64,000 nt of DNA from Cladorhizidae sp. MBARI D1340-BT2 (taxonomy: Eukaryota; Porifera; Demospongiae; Poecilosclerida; Cladorhizidae), in the NCBI GenBank assembly GCA_028752905.1, contig JAQNBH010000014.1:17529250-17593249 (forward strand), given 5' to 3'. The notes beneath the pieces are model-generated. The model was given only the letters and a program-made list of their open reading frames with translations, did no database searches and was not told the DNA's origin. The position numbers and the translations under genes were made by a program. Position 1 is the stretch's first letter. Each line of letters begins with the position of its first letter. This document shows, in pieces, positions 20,766 through 34,200 of this stretch.

Positions 20766-23277
20766 GAGTAAAGGTTCTTCCATGTGCTGCTCCTTGATGT
20801 TGGGTGGTTAAGAGTGAAGGATCTTACATGTGCGACTCCTTGATGCTGGAAAGTTAAGGTTCTTCCATGTGCTGTTCCTTGATGCTGGGTAATTATTGTG
20901 CTGCTCCTTGGTGCTGGGTGGTTAAGTGTGAAGGTTCTTCCATGTGCTGCTCATTGGTGTTGGGTGGTTAAGATTGATGGTTCTTCCATGTGCTATTCCT
21001 TGCAGTTAAGAGTGAAGATTGTGCATGTGCTGATCCTTTAATCTGGGTGGTTACGTGCGAAGGTCCTTCCATGTTCTGCTCCTTGATGCTGGGAGGTTAA
21101 GAGTGAAGGTTCTTCTATCTGCTCCTTCTTGGGGCGGTTAAGAGTGAAGGTTCTTCCATGTGCTGCTCATTGATGCTGAGTGATTAAAAGTCAAGGTTCT
21201 TCCATGTGCTGCTCCTTGATGCTGGGAAGTTAAAAGTGAAGGTTATTCCATGTGCTCCTCCTTGATGCTGGGTGGTTAAGAGGAAGGTTTTTCCATGTGT
21301 GGCTCCTTGATGCTGGGTGGTTAAGAGTGAAGGTTCTTCCATGATCTGCTCCTTGATGCTGGGTGGTTAAGTGTGAAGGTTCTTCCATGTTCTACTCCTT
21401 GATGCTGGTTGGTTAATTGTGAAAGTTCTTCCGTGTGCTACTTGTTGATGCTGGGTGGTTAAGAGTAAAGGTTCTTCCATTTGCGGCTCCTTTATGCTGG
21501 GTGGTTAGTGTGACGGTTCTTCCATGTCTACTCCTTGATGCTTGGCGGTTACGAGTGAAGGTTCTTCCATGTACTAATCCTTGATGCTGGGCGGTTAAGA
21601 GTGATGGTTCTCCATGTGCTGCTCCTTGATGTTGGGTGGTTAAGAATAAAGGTCCTTGCTCCATGATGCTGGGTGGTTAAAAGTGAAGGCTCTTCCATGT
21701 GCTGCTCATTAATGCTGGGCGGTTAAGTGTGAAGGTTCTTCCATGTGCTACTCCTTGATGCTGGGCGGTTAAGAGTGAAGGTTCTCCATGTGCTGCTACT
21801 TGAATCTGGGCGGTTAAGTGCGAAGGTTCTTCCATGTGCTGCTCCTTGATTCTGGGTGGTTAAGAGTGAACGGTCTTCCTTGTGCTACTCCTTGATGCTG
21901 GGCGGTTAAGAGTGAAGGTTCTTCCATGTGCTGTTCCTTGATGCTGGGTGATTATTGTGCTGCTCCTTGGTGCTGGGTGGTTAAGTCTGAAGGTTCTTCC
22001 ATGTGCAGCTCCGTGGTGTTGGGTAGTTAAGAGTGAAGGTAACTTCCATGTGCTGCACCTTGATGTTAGGTGGTTAAGAGTGATGGTCCTTCCATGTGCT
22101 ACTCCTAGATTCTGGCTGGTTAGGAGTGAAGGTTCTTCCATGTGCTGCTCCTTGATACTGGGCGGTTAAGTGTGAAGGTTCATGTGCTGTTCCTTAATAC
22201 TGGACGGTTAAGAGTGAAGGTTCTTTCATTTGATGCGCATTGATGCTGGGAAGTTAAGAGTGATGGTTCTTCCACATGTTCTGCTCCTTGATTCTGGGAA
22301 GTTAAGAGTGAAGGTTCTTCCCCCATGTTCTGCTCCTTGATGCTGGGCGGTTAAGAATGAAAGTTCTTCCATGTTCTACTCCTTGATGCTGGACAGTTAA
22401 GAGTAAAGGTTCTTCCATGTGCTGCTCCTTGATGCTGCGTGGTTAAATGTGAAGGTTCTTCCATCTGCTACTCCTTGATTCTGGTTGGTTAATTCTGAAG
22501 GTTCTTCCGTGTGCTACTTGTTGATTCTGGGCGGTTAAGTGTGAAGGTTGTTCCATGTGCTGCTACTTGATTGTAGACGGTTAAGAGAAAGATTCTTTCA
22601 TTTGCTGCTCCGTGATTTTGGGTTGTTAAGTGTGACGGTTGTTCCATATCTACTCCTTGAAGCTTGGCGGTTAAGAGTGAAGGTCTTCCATGTGCTACTC
22701 CTTGATTCTGGGCAGTTAAAAGTGAAGGTTCTTCCATGTGCTGCTTTTTGATGCTGGACGGTTAAGTGTGAAGGTTCTTCCATGTGCTATTCCTAGATGC
22801 TGGGCAGTTAAGAGTGAAGGTTCTCCATGTGCTGCTCCTTTAATCTGTACAGTTAAGTGCGAAGGTCCTTCCATGTTCTGCTCCTTGATGCTAGACGGTT
22901 AAGAATAAAGGTTCTTCCATGTTCTGCTCCATGATGCTGGGTGATTAAGAGTGAAGGTTCTTCCATGATCTGCTCATTGATGCTGGGTGGTTAAGAGTGA
23001 AGGTTCTTCCATGTGCTGATCCTTGATGCTGGGCGATTAAAAGTCAAGGTTCTTCCATGTGCTACTCCTTGATGCTGGGAAGTTAAAAGTGAAGGATCTT
23101 CCATGTGCTGCTGCTTGCTGCTGTGTGGTTAAGAGTTAAGGTTCGTTGATGTGCTACTGCTTGATACTGTGTGGTTAAGATTGAAGGTGCTTTCATGTGA
23201 TGCTCATTGGTGCTGGGCGGTTAAGGGTGAAAGTACTTCCATGTGCTGCTCCTTTAATCTGGGCAGTTAAGTGCGAT

Positions 23278-23460
23278 GGGTCATATGTATACACTATATA
23301 AGTATACACTATATAAGTATACACTATATAAGTATACACTATATATGTATACACTATATATGTATACACTCTATAAGTATACACTATATAAGTATACACT
23401 ATATATGTATACATTATATATGTATACACTATATATGTATACACTATATATGTATACACT
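23278..23460 (+). repeat. 15-bp AT-rich satellite nested in the array
   Basis: About 12 copies of GTATACACTATATA plus one base replace part of one 46-bp unit. The tract is bounded by interrupted array units on both sides. Confidence 0.9.
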
Positions 23461-23710
23461 TCTTCCATGTTCTGCTCCTTGATGCTGGTCGGTTAAGAAT
23501 AAAGGTTCTTTTAAGTGCTGCTCCTTGATGCTGGATGGTCAAGAGTGAAGGCTCTTCCTTGTGCTCCTCCTTGATGTTGGGCAGTTAAGAGTGAAGGTTC
23601 TTCCATGTGCTGCTCTTTAGTGCTGTGTGGTTAAGAGTGAAGGTTCCTCCATGTGCTCCTCCTTGATGCTGGGTGGTTAAGAGTGAAGGTTCTTCCATGT
23701 GCTGCTCCTT

Positions 23711-26700
23711 GATGCTGGGTGGTTAAGTGTTAAGTTTCTTCCATGTCCTACTCTTTGATGCTGGGTGGTTAAGAGTGAAGATTCTTCCATGTGCTGCTCC
23801 TTGATGCTGGGTGGTTAAGAATGAAGGTTCTTCCATGTGCTGCTCCTTGATGCTGGGCAGTTAAAAGTAAAGGTTCTTCCATGTGCTGCTCCTTGATGCT
23901 GGGCAGTTAAAAGTGAAGGTTCTTCCATGTGCTGCTCCTATGCAGGGCGGTTAAGCGTGAAGGTTATTCAGGAGCAGCACATGGAAGAACCTTCACTCTT
24001 AACCGCCCTGCATCAAGGAGGAGCACATGGAAGAACCTTCACTCTTAACCGCCCAGCATCAAGGAGCAGCACATGGAAGAACTTTCACTTTTAACTTTCT
24101 TTACTCTTAACTACCCAGCATCAAGGAATAGCACATGGAAAAACCTTCACTTTTAATTGCACAGCATCAAAGAGCAGACATTGCAGAACCTTCACTCTTA
24201 ACTGCCCAGCATCAAGGAGCAGCACATGGAAGAACCTTCACTCTTAACCGCCCAGCATGAAGGAGCAGCACATGGAAGAACCTTCACTTTTAACTTTCTT
24301 TACTCTTAACTACCCAGCATCAAGGAGTAGAACATGGAAAAACCTTCACTCTTAAGCGCCCAGCATCAAGGAGTAGCACATGGAAGAACCTTCACTCTTA
24401 ACCACACAGAATCAAGGAACAGCACATGGAAGAAGCTTTATTCTTACCTGTCCATGTCCAGCATCAAGGAGCAGCAGATGGAATAACCTTAACTCTTAAC
24501 CGCCCAGCATAAAAGAGCAGCATATTGAAGAACCTTCTCGTTTAACTGCCCAGCAGCACATGGGAAGAACCTTCACTTTTAACTTTCTTTACTCTTAACT
24601 ACCCTGAATCAAAGAGCAGTACATGGAAGAACCTTCACTCTTAACCGTCCAGTATCACGGAGTAGTACATGGGAGAACCTTCACTCTTAACCGCCCAGTA
24701 TCAAGGAGTAGCACATGGAAGAACCTTTATTCTTAACTGCCCAGCATCAAGGAGCAGAAGATGGAATAAGCAGATGGAATAACCTTCACTCTTAACCTCC
24801 CAGCATAAAGAATAAAGGTTCTTCTATGTGCTACCCTTTGATGCTAGGTGGGTAATGGTGAATGTTCTTCCATGTGCTGCTCCTTGATGCTGGGTCGTTA
24901 AGAGTGAAGGTTCTTCCATGTGCAACTCCTTGATTCTGGTCGGTTAATTGTGAAGGTTCTTCCATGTGCTACTTGTTGATGCTGGGCGGTTAAGTGTGAA
25001 GGTTCTTCGTTCTCCTGCTACTTGATGCTAGGCGGTTAAGAGTAAAGATTCTTCCCTGTGCTACTCTTTGATGCTGGGTGGTTAAGTGTGACGGTTATTC
25101 CATGTCTACTCCTTGATGCTGGGCGGTTAAGTGTGAAGGTTCCATGTGCTACTCCTTCATTCTGGGCAGTTAAGCGTGAAGGTTCTTCCATGTCCTAATC
25201 CTTGATGCTGGGCGGTTAAGAGTGAAGATTCTTCCATGTGCTGCTCCTTGATGCTGGTCAGTTAAAAGTAAAGGTTCTTCCATGTGCTGCTCCTTGATGC
25301 TGGGCGGTTAAGAATAAAGGTTTTTCCATGTGCTCCATGATGTTGGGTGGTTAAGAGTGAAGGTTCTACTATGTGCTACTCCTTGATACTGGGCGGTTAA
25401 GAGTGAAGGTTCTTACATGTGCTTCTCCTTGAATTTGGGTGGTTAAGTGCGAAGGTTCTTCAATGTGCTGCTATTTGATGCTGGGCGGTTAAGAATAAAG
25501 GTTTTTCCATGTGCTCCATGATGTTGGGTGGTTAAGAGTGAAGGTTCTTCCATGTGCTGCTCCTTGATGCTGGGCGGTTAAGTGTGAAGGTTCTTCCATG
25601 TGCTACTCTTTGATGCTGGGCGGTTAAGAGTGAAGGTTCTTCCATGTGATGCTCCTTGAATCTGGGCCATTATGTGTGAAGGTTCTTCAATTTGCTGCTC
25701 CTTGATGCTGGGCTGTTAAGAATAAAGGTTCTTCCATGTGCTGCTCCATGATGCTGTGGCGTTAAGATTAAGGTTCTTCCATGTGCTGCTCCCTGAATCT
25801 AGGCGGTTAATTACGTTCTTCCATGAGCTGCTCCTTTATGCTGGTCGGTTAAGAATAAAGGTTCTTCCATGTGCTACTCCTTGATGCTGGGTGGTTAAGA
25901 GTGAAGGTTCTTCCAAGTCCTGGTCCTTAATGATGGGCGGTTAAGTGTGAAAGTTCTTCCATGTGCTGCTCCTTGATACTGGGAAGTTAAACGTGAAGGT
26001 TCTTCCATGTGCTGCTCCTTGATACTGGGCGGTTAAGAGTGAAGGATCTTACATGTGCTTCTCCTTGAATCTGGGGGTTAAGTGCGAAGGTTCTTCCATG
26101 TGCTGCTCCTTGGTGCTTGGCGGTTAAGAATAAAGGTTCTTCCATGTGCTCCATGATGTTGGGTGGTTAAGAGTGAAGGTTCTTCCATGTGCTGCTCCTT
26201 GATGCTGGGCAGTTAAGAGTGAAGGTTCTTCCATGTGCTGTTCCTTGATGCTTGGTGGTTAAAAGTAAAGGTTCTTCCATGTGCTACTCCTTGATGCTGG
26301 GTGGTTAGAGTGAAGGTTCTTCCTGGTCCTTAATGATGGGCGGTTAAGTGTGAAGGTTCTTCCATGTGCTGCTCCTTGGTGCTGGCCGGTTAAGATTGAA
26401 GGTTCTTCCATGTGCTACTCCTTGATGCTGGGTGGTTAAGAGTGAAGGTTTTTCCATGTGCTGTCCTTGATGATGGGCGGTTAAGTGTGAATGTTCTTCC
26501 ATGTGCGGCTCCTTTGTAGTGGAAGGTTAAGAGTAAAGGTGCTTCCATGTGCTTCTCCTTGATGATGGGTGGTTAAATGTGAAGGTTCTTCCATGTGCTT
26601 CTCCTTGATACTGGGATGTTAAGAGTGACGGTTCTTACATGTGCTACTCCTTGATGCTGGGAAGTTAAACGTGAAGGTTCTTCCATGTGCTGCTCCTTGA

Positions 26701-29700
26701 TACTGGGCGGTTAAGAGTGAAGGATCTTACATGTGCTTCTCCTTGAATCTGGGCGGTTAAGTGCGAAGGTTCTTCGATGTGCTGCTCCTTGGTGCTGGGC
26801 GGTTAAGAATAAAGGTTCTTCCATGTGCTCCATGATGTTGGGTGGTTAAGAGTGAAGGTTCTGCCATGTGCTGCTCCTTGAATCTGGGCCATTATGTGCA
26901 AATATTCTTCCATTTGCTGCTCCTTGATGCTGGGCGGTTAAGAATAAAGGTTCTTCCTTGTGCTGCTCCATGATCCTGTGGGGTTAAGATTAAGGTTCTT
27001 CCATGTTCTGCTCCCTGAATCTGGGTGGTTAAGTATGAAGGTTCTTCCATGAGCTGCTCCTTTATGCTGGGCGGTTAAGAATAAAGGTTCTTTCATGTGC
27101 TGCTCTTTGATACTGGGTGGTTAAGAGTAATGGTTCTTGTGCTGTTCCTTGATGCTTGGTGGTTAAGAGTAAAGGTTCTTCCATGTGCTACTCCTTGATG
27201 CTGTGTGGTTAAGAGTGAAGGTTCTTACATGTGCTTCTCCTTGAATTTGGGCGGTTAAGTGCGAAGGTTCTTCAATGTGCTGCTATTTGATGCTGGGCGG
27301 TTAAGAATAAAGGTTTTTCCATGTGCTCCATGATGTTGGGTGGTTAAGAGTGAAGGTTCTTCCATGTGCTGCTCCTTGATGCTGGGCGGTTAAGTGTGAA
27401 GGTTCTTCCATGTGCTACTCCTTGATGCTGGGAGGTTAAGAGTGAAGGTTCTTCCATGTGATGCTCCTTGAATCTGTGCCATTATGTGCGAAGGTTCTTC
27501 CATTTGCTGCTCCTTGATGCTGGACTGTTAAGAATAAAGGTTCTTCCATGTGCTGCTCCATGATGCTGTGGGGTTAAGATTATGGTTCTTCCATGTGCTG
27601 CTCCCTGAATCTAGGCGGTTAATTACGAAGGTTCTTCCATGAGCTGCTCCTTTATGCTGGTCGGTTAAGAATAAAGGTTCTTCCATGTGCTGCTCTTTGA
27701 TACTGGGTGGTTAAGAGTAAAGGTTCTTGTGCTGCTCCTTGATGCTGGGCGGTTAAGTGTGAAGGTTTTTCCATGTGCTACTCCTTGATGCTTGGCGGTT
27801 AAGAGTGAAGGTTCTTCCATGTGCTGTTCCTTGATGCTTGGTGGTTAATAGTAAAGGTTCTTCCAGGTTCTACTCCTTGATGCTGGGTGGTTAAGAGTGA
27901 AGGTTCTTCCAAGTCCTGATCCTTAATGATGGGCGGTTAAGTGTGAAGGTTCTTCCATATGCTGCTCCTTGGTGCTGGCCGGTTAAGATTGAAGGTTCTT
28001 CCATGTGCTACTCCTTGATGCTGGGTGGTTAAGAGTGAAGGTTCTTCCATGTGCTGTCCTTGATGATGGGCGGTTAAGTGTGAAGGTTCTTCCATGTGCT
28101 GCTCCTTTGTAGTGGAAGGTTAAGAGTAAAGGTGCTTCCATGTGCTACTATTTGATGCTGGGCGGTTAATAGTGAAGGTTCTTCCATGTATTGCTCCTTG
28201 ATACTGGGCGGTTAAGAGTGACTGTTCTTCCATGTGCTACTACTTGATGCTGGGAAGTTAAACGTGAAGGTTCTTCCATGTGCTTCTCCTTGATACTGGG
28301 CTATTAAGACTGAAGGATCTTACATGTGCCCCTCCTTGAATCTGGGCGGTTAAGTGCGAAGGTTCTTCCATGTGCTGCTCCTTGGTGCTGGGCGGTTAAG
28401 AATAAAGGCTCTTCGATGTGCTCCATGATGTTGGGTGGTTAAGAGTGAAGGTTCTTCCATGTGCTGCTCCTTGATGCTGGGCGATTAAGAGTGAAGTTTA
28501 TTCCATGTGCTGCTCCTTGATGCTGGGTCGTTAAGAGTGAAGGTTCTTCCATGTACAACAGTTTGATGCTGGTCGGTTAATTGTGAAGGTTCTTCCATGT
28601 GGTACTCCTTGATGTTGGGTGGTTAAGAGTGAAGGTTCTTCCAAGAGCTGATCCGTAATGGTGGGCAGTTAAGTGTGAAGGTTCTTCCATGTGCTGCCCC
28701 TTGGTGCTGGCCGGTTAACATTGAAGGTTCTTCCATGTGCTACTCCTTGATGCTGGGTGGTTAAGAGTGAAGGTTCTTCCATGTGCTGTCCTTGATGATG
28801 GGCGGTTAAGTGTGAAGGTTCTTCCATGTGCTGCTCCTTTGTACTGGAAGGTTAAGAGTAAAGGTGCTTCCATGTGCTTCTCCTTGATGATGGGTGGTTA
28901 AGTGTGAAGGTTCTTCCATGTGCTTCTCCTTGACACTGGGAAGTTAAACGTAAAGGTTCTTCCATGTGCTGCTCCTTGATACTGGGCGGTTAAGAGTGAA
29001 GGATCTTACATGTGCTTCTCCTTGAATCTGGGCGGTTAAGTGCGAAGGTTCTTCCATTTGCTGCTCCTAGGTGCTGGGCGGTTAAGAATAAAGGTTCTTC
29101 CATGTGCTCCATGATGTTGGGTGGTTAAAAGTGAAGGTTCTCCCATGTGCTGCTCCTTGATGCTGGGCAGTTTAAGAGTGAAGGTTCTTCCATGTGCTGT
29201 TCCTTGATGCTTGGTGGTTAAAAGTAAAGGTTGTTCCATGTGCTACTCCTTGATGCTGGGTGGTTAAGAGTGAAGGTTCTTCCAAGTCCTGGTCCTTAAT
29301 GATGGGCGGTTAAGTGTGAAGGTTCTTCCATGTGCTGCTCCTTGGTGCTGGCCGGTTAAGATTGAAGGTTCTTCCATGTGCTACTCCTTGATGCTGGGTG
29401 GTTAAGAGTGAAGGTTCTTCCATGTGCTGTCCTTGATGATGGGCGGTTAAGTGTGAATGTTCTTCCATGTGCGGCTCCTTTGTACTGGAAGGTTAAGAGT
29501 AAAGGTGCTTCCATGTGCTTCTCCTTGATGATGGGTGGTTAAGTGTGAAAGTTCTTCCATGTGCTTCTCCTTGATACTGGGATGATAAGAGTGACGGTTC
29601 TTCCATGTGCTACTCCTTGATGCTGGGAAGTTAAACGTGAAGGTTCTTCCATGTGCTGCTCCTTGATACTGGGCGGTTAAGAGTGAAGGATCTTACATGT

Positions 29701-31258
29701 GCTTCTCCTTCAATCTGTGCGGTTAAGTGCGAAGGTTCTTCCATGTGCTGCTCCTTGGTGCTAGGCGGTTAAGAATAAAGGTTCTTCCATGTGCTCCATG
29801 ATGTTGGGTGGTTAAGAGTGAAGGTTCTTCCATGTGCTGCTCCTTGAATCTGGGCCATTATGTGCAAACGTTCTTCCATTTGCTGCTCCTTGATGCTGGG
29901 CGGTTAAGAATAAAGGTTCTACCTTGTGCTGCTCCATGATCCTGTGGGGTTAAGATTAAGGTTCTTCCATGTTCTGCTCCCTGAATCTGGGTGGTTAAGT
30001 ATGAAGGTTCTTCCATGAGCTGCTCCTTTATGCTGGGCGGTTAAGAATAAAGGTACTTCCATGTGCTGCTCTTTGATACTGGGTGGTTAAGAGTAATGGT
30101 TCTTGTGCTGTTCCTTGATGCTTGGTGGTTAAGAGTAAAGGTTCTTCCATGTGCTACTCCTTGATGCTGGGTGGTTAAGAGTGAAGGTTCTTACATGTGC
30201 TTCTCCTTGAATTTGGGCGGTTAAGTGCGAAGGTTCTTCAATGTGCTGCTATTTGATGCTGGGCGGTTAAGAATAAAGGTTTTTCCATGTGCTCCAGGAT
30301 GTTGGGTGGTTAAGAGTGAAGGTTCTTCCATGTGCTGCTCCTTGATGCTGGGCGGTTAAGTGTGAAGGTTCTTCCATGTGCTACTCCTTGATGCTGGGAG
30401 GTTAAGAGTGAAGGTTCTTCCATGTGATGCTCCTTGAATCTGGGCCATTATGTGAGAAGGTTCTTCCATTTGCTGCTCCTTGATGCTGGACTGTTAAGAA
30501 TAAAGGTTCTTCCATGTGCTGCTCCATGATTCTGTGGGGTTAAGATTAAGGTTCTTCCATGTGCTGCTCCCTGAATCTAGGCGGTTAATTACGAAGGTTC
30601 TTCCATGAGCTGCTCCTTTATGCTGGTCGGTTAAGAATAAAGGTTCTTCCATGTGCTGCTCTTTGGTACTGGGTGGTTAAGAGTAAAGGTTCTTGTGCTG
30701 CTCCTTGATGCTGGGCGGTTAAGTGTGAAGGTTTTTCCATGTGCTACTTCTTGATGCTTGGCGGTTAAGAGTGAAGGTTCTTCCATGTGCTGTTCCTTGA
30801 TGCTTGGTGGTTAATAGTAAAGGTTCTTCCAGGTTCTACTCCTTGATGCTGGGTGGTTAAGAGTGAAGGTTCTTCCAAGTCTTGATCCTTAATGATGGGC
30901 GGTTAAGTGTGAAGGTTCTTCCATGTGCTGCTCCTTGGTGCTGGCCGGTTAAGATTGAAGGTTCTTCCATGTGCTACTCCTTGATGCTGGGTGGTTAAGA
31001 GTGAAGGTTCTTCCATGTGCTGTCCTTGATGATGGGCGGTTAAGTGTGAAGGTTCTTCCATGTGCTGCTCCTTTGTAGTGGAAGGTTAAGAGTGACTGTT
31101 CTTCCATGTGCTACTCCTTGATGCTGGGAAGTTAAACGTGAAGGTTCTTCCATGTGCTTCTCCTTGATACTGGGCTATTAAGAGTGAAGGATCTTACATG
31201 TGCTTCTCCTTGAATCTGGGTGGTTAAGTGCGAAGGTTCTTCCATGTGCTGCTCCTTG
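23711..31258 (+). repeat. Higher-order repeat of about 7.55 kb, copy A
   Basis: The order of variant units, the reversed block (23970-24810) and rare variants recur in copy B at an offset of about 7547-7553 bp. Examples: the junction TGCAGGGCGGTTAAGCG at 23941 and 31488, and the frame starting at 29036 versus 36589. Spot checks show only scattered substitutions and small indels, such as a 6-bp CAAGTC missing near 26320. The phase of the 46-bp unit is continuous at the A/B boundary. Confidence 0.85.
23970..24810 (-). repeat. Reversed-orientation block of 46-bp units (first)
   Basis: At AAGGTTATTC|AGGAGCAGCA the units switch to reverse complement and switch back at CAGCATAAAG|AATAAAGG. The block contains special units with TTTTAACTTTCTTTACTC not seen in the flanking forward arrays. 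It recurs at 31517-32357. Confidence 0.9.
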
Positions 31259-34200
31259 GTGCTGGGTGGTTAAGTGTTAAGTTTCTTCCATGTCCTACTC
31301 TTTGATGCTGGGTGGTTAAGAGTGAAGATTCTTCCATGTGCTGCTCCTTGATGCTGGGTGGTTAAGAATGAAGGTTCTTCCATGTGCTGCTCCTTGATGC
31401 TGGGCAGTTAAAAGTAAAGGTTCTTCCATGTGCTGCTCCTTGATGCTGGGCAGTTAAAAGTGAAGGTTCTTCCATGTGCTGCTCCTATGCAGGGCGGTTA
31501 AGCGTGAAGGTTATTCAGGAGCAGCACATGGAAGAACCTTCACTCTTAACCGCCCTGCATCAAGGAGGAGCACATGGAAGAACCTTCACACTTAACCGCC
31601 CAGCATCAAGGAGCAGCACATGGAAGAACTTTCACTTTTAACTTTCTTTACTCTTAACTACCCAGCATCAAGGAATAGCACATGGAAAAACCTTCACTTT
31701 TAATTGCACAGCATCATAGAGCAGACATTGCAGAACCTTCACTCTTAACTGCCCAGCATCAAGGAGCAGCACATGGAAGAACCTTCACTCTTAACCGCCC
31801 AGCATGAAGGAGCAGCACATGGAAGAACCTTCACTTTTAACTTTCTTTACTCTTAACTACCCAGCATCAAGGAGTAGAACATGGAAAAACCTTCACTCTT
31901 AAGCGCCCAGCATCAAGGAGTAGCACATGGAAGAACCTTCACTCTTAACCACACAGAATCAAGGAACAGCACATGGAAGAAGCTTTATTCTTACCTGTCG
32001 ATGTCCAGCATCAAGGAGCAGCAGATGGAATAACCTTAACTCTTAACCGCCCAGCATAAAAGAGCAGCATATTGAAGAACCTTCTCGTTTAACTGCCCAG
32101 CAGCACATGGGAAGAACCTTCACTTTTAACTTTCTTTACTCTTAACTACCCTGAATCAAAGAGCAGTACATTGAAGAACCTTCACTCTTAACCGCCCAGC
32201 ATCATGGAGTAGTACATGGGAGAACCTTCACTCTTAACCGCCCAGTATCAAGGAGTAGCACATGGAAGAACCTTTATTCTTAACTGCCCAGCATCAAGGA
32301 GCAGAAGATGGAATAAGCAGATGGAATAACCTTCACTCTTAACCTCCCAGCATAAAGAATAAAGGTTCTTCTATGTGCTACCCTTTGATGCTAGGTGGGT
32401 AATGGTGAATGTTCTTCCATGTGCTGCTCCTTGATGCTGGGTCGTTAAGAGTGAAGGTTCTTCCATGTGCAACTCCTTGATTCTGGTCGGTTAATTGTGA
32501 AGGTTCTTCCATGTGCTACTTGTTGATGCTGGGCGGTTAAGTGTGAAGGTTCTTCGTTCTCCTGCTACTTGATGCTAGGCGGTTAAGAGTAAAGATTCTT
32601 CCCTGTGCTACTCTTTGATGCTGGGTGGTTAAGTGTGACGGTTATTCCATGTCTACTCCTTGATGCTGGGCGGTTAAGTGTGAAGGTTCCATGTGCTACT
32701 CCTTCATTCTGGGCAGTTAAGCGTGAAGGTTCTTCCATGTCCTAATCCTTGATGCTGGGCGGTTAAGAGTGAAGATTCTTCCATGTGCTGCTCCTTGATG
32801 CTGGTCAGTTAAAAGTAAAGGTTCTTCCATGTGCTGCTCCTTGATGCTGGGCGGTTAAGAATAAAGGTTTTTCCATGTGCTCCATGATGTTGGGTGGTTA
32901 AGAGTGAAGGTTCTACTATGTGCTACTCCTTGATACTGGGCGGTTAAGAGTGAAGGTTCTTACATGTTCTTCTCCTTGAATTTGGGTGGTTAAGTGCGAA
33001 GGTTCTTCAATGTGCTGCTATTTGATGCTGGGCGGTTAAGAATAAAGGTTTTTCCATGTGCTCCATGATGTTGGGTGGTTAAGAGTGAAGGTTCTTCCAT
33101 GTGCTGCTCCTTGATGCTGGGCGGTTAAGTGTGAAGGTTCTTCCATGTGCTACTCTTTGATGCTGGGCGGTTAAGAGTGAAGGTTCTTCCATGTGATGCT
33201 CCTTGAATCTGGGCCATTATGTGTGAAGGTTCTTCAATTTGCTGCTCCTTGATGCTGGGCTGTTAAGAATAAAGGTTCTTCCATGTGCTGCTCCATGATG
33301 CTGTGGCGTTAAGATTAAGGTTCTTCCATGTGCTGCTCCCTGAATCTAGGCGGTTAATTACGTTCTTCCATGAGCTGCTCCTTTATGCTGGTCGGTTAAG
33401 AATAAAGGTTCTTCCATGTGCTACTCCTTGATGCTGGGTGGTTAAGAGTGAAGGTTCTTCCAAGTCCTGGTCCTTAATGATGGGCGGTTAAGTGTGAAAG
33501 TTCTTCCATGTGCTGCTCCTTGATACTGGGAAGTTAAACGTGAAGGTTCTTCCATGTGCTGCTCCTTGATACTGGGCGGTTAAGAGTGAAGGATCTTACA
33601 TGTGCTTCTCCTTGAATCTGGGCGGTTAAGTGCGAAGGTTCTTCCATGTGCTGCTCCTTGGTGCTTGGCGGTTAAGAATAAAGGTTCTTCCATGTGCTCC
33701 ATGATGTTGGGTGGTTAAGAGTGAAGGTTCTTCCATGTGCTGCTCCTTGATGCTGGGCAGTTAAGAGTGAAGGTTCTTCCATGTGCTGTTCCTTGATGCT
33801 TGGTGGTTAAAAGTAAAGGTTCTTCCATGTGCTACTCCTTGATGCTGGGTGGTTAGAGTGAAGGTTCTTCCAAGTCCTGGTCCTTAATGATGGGCGGTTA
33901 AGTGTGAAGGTTCTTCCATGTGCTGCTCCTTGGTGCTGGCCGATTAAGATTGAAGGTTCTTCCATGTGCTACTCCTTGATGCTGGGTGGTTAAGAGTGAA
34001 GGTTTTTCCATGTGCTGTCCTTGATGATGGGCGGTTAAGTGTGAATGTTCTTCCATGTGCGGCTCCTTTGTAGTGGAAGGTTAAGAGTAAAGGTGCTTCC
34101 ATGTGCTTCTCCTTGATGATGGGTGGTTAAATGTGAAGGTTCTTCCATGTGCTTCTCCTTGATACTGGGATGTTAAGAGTGACGGTTCTTACATGTGCTA

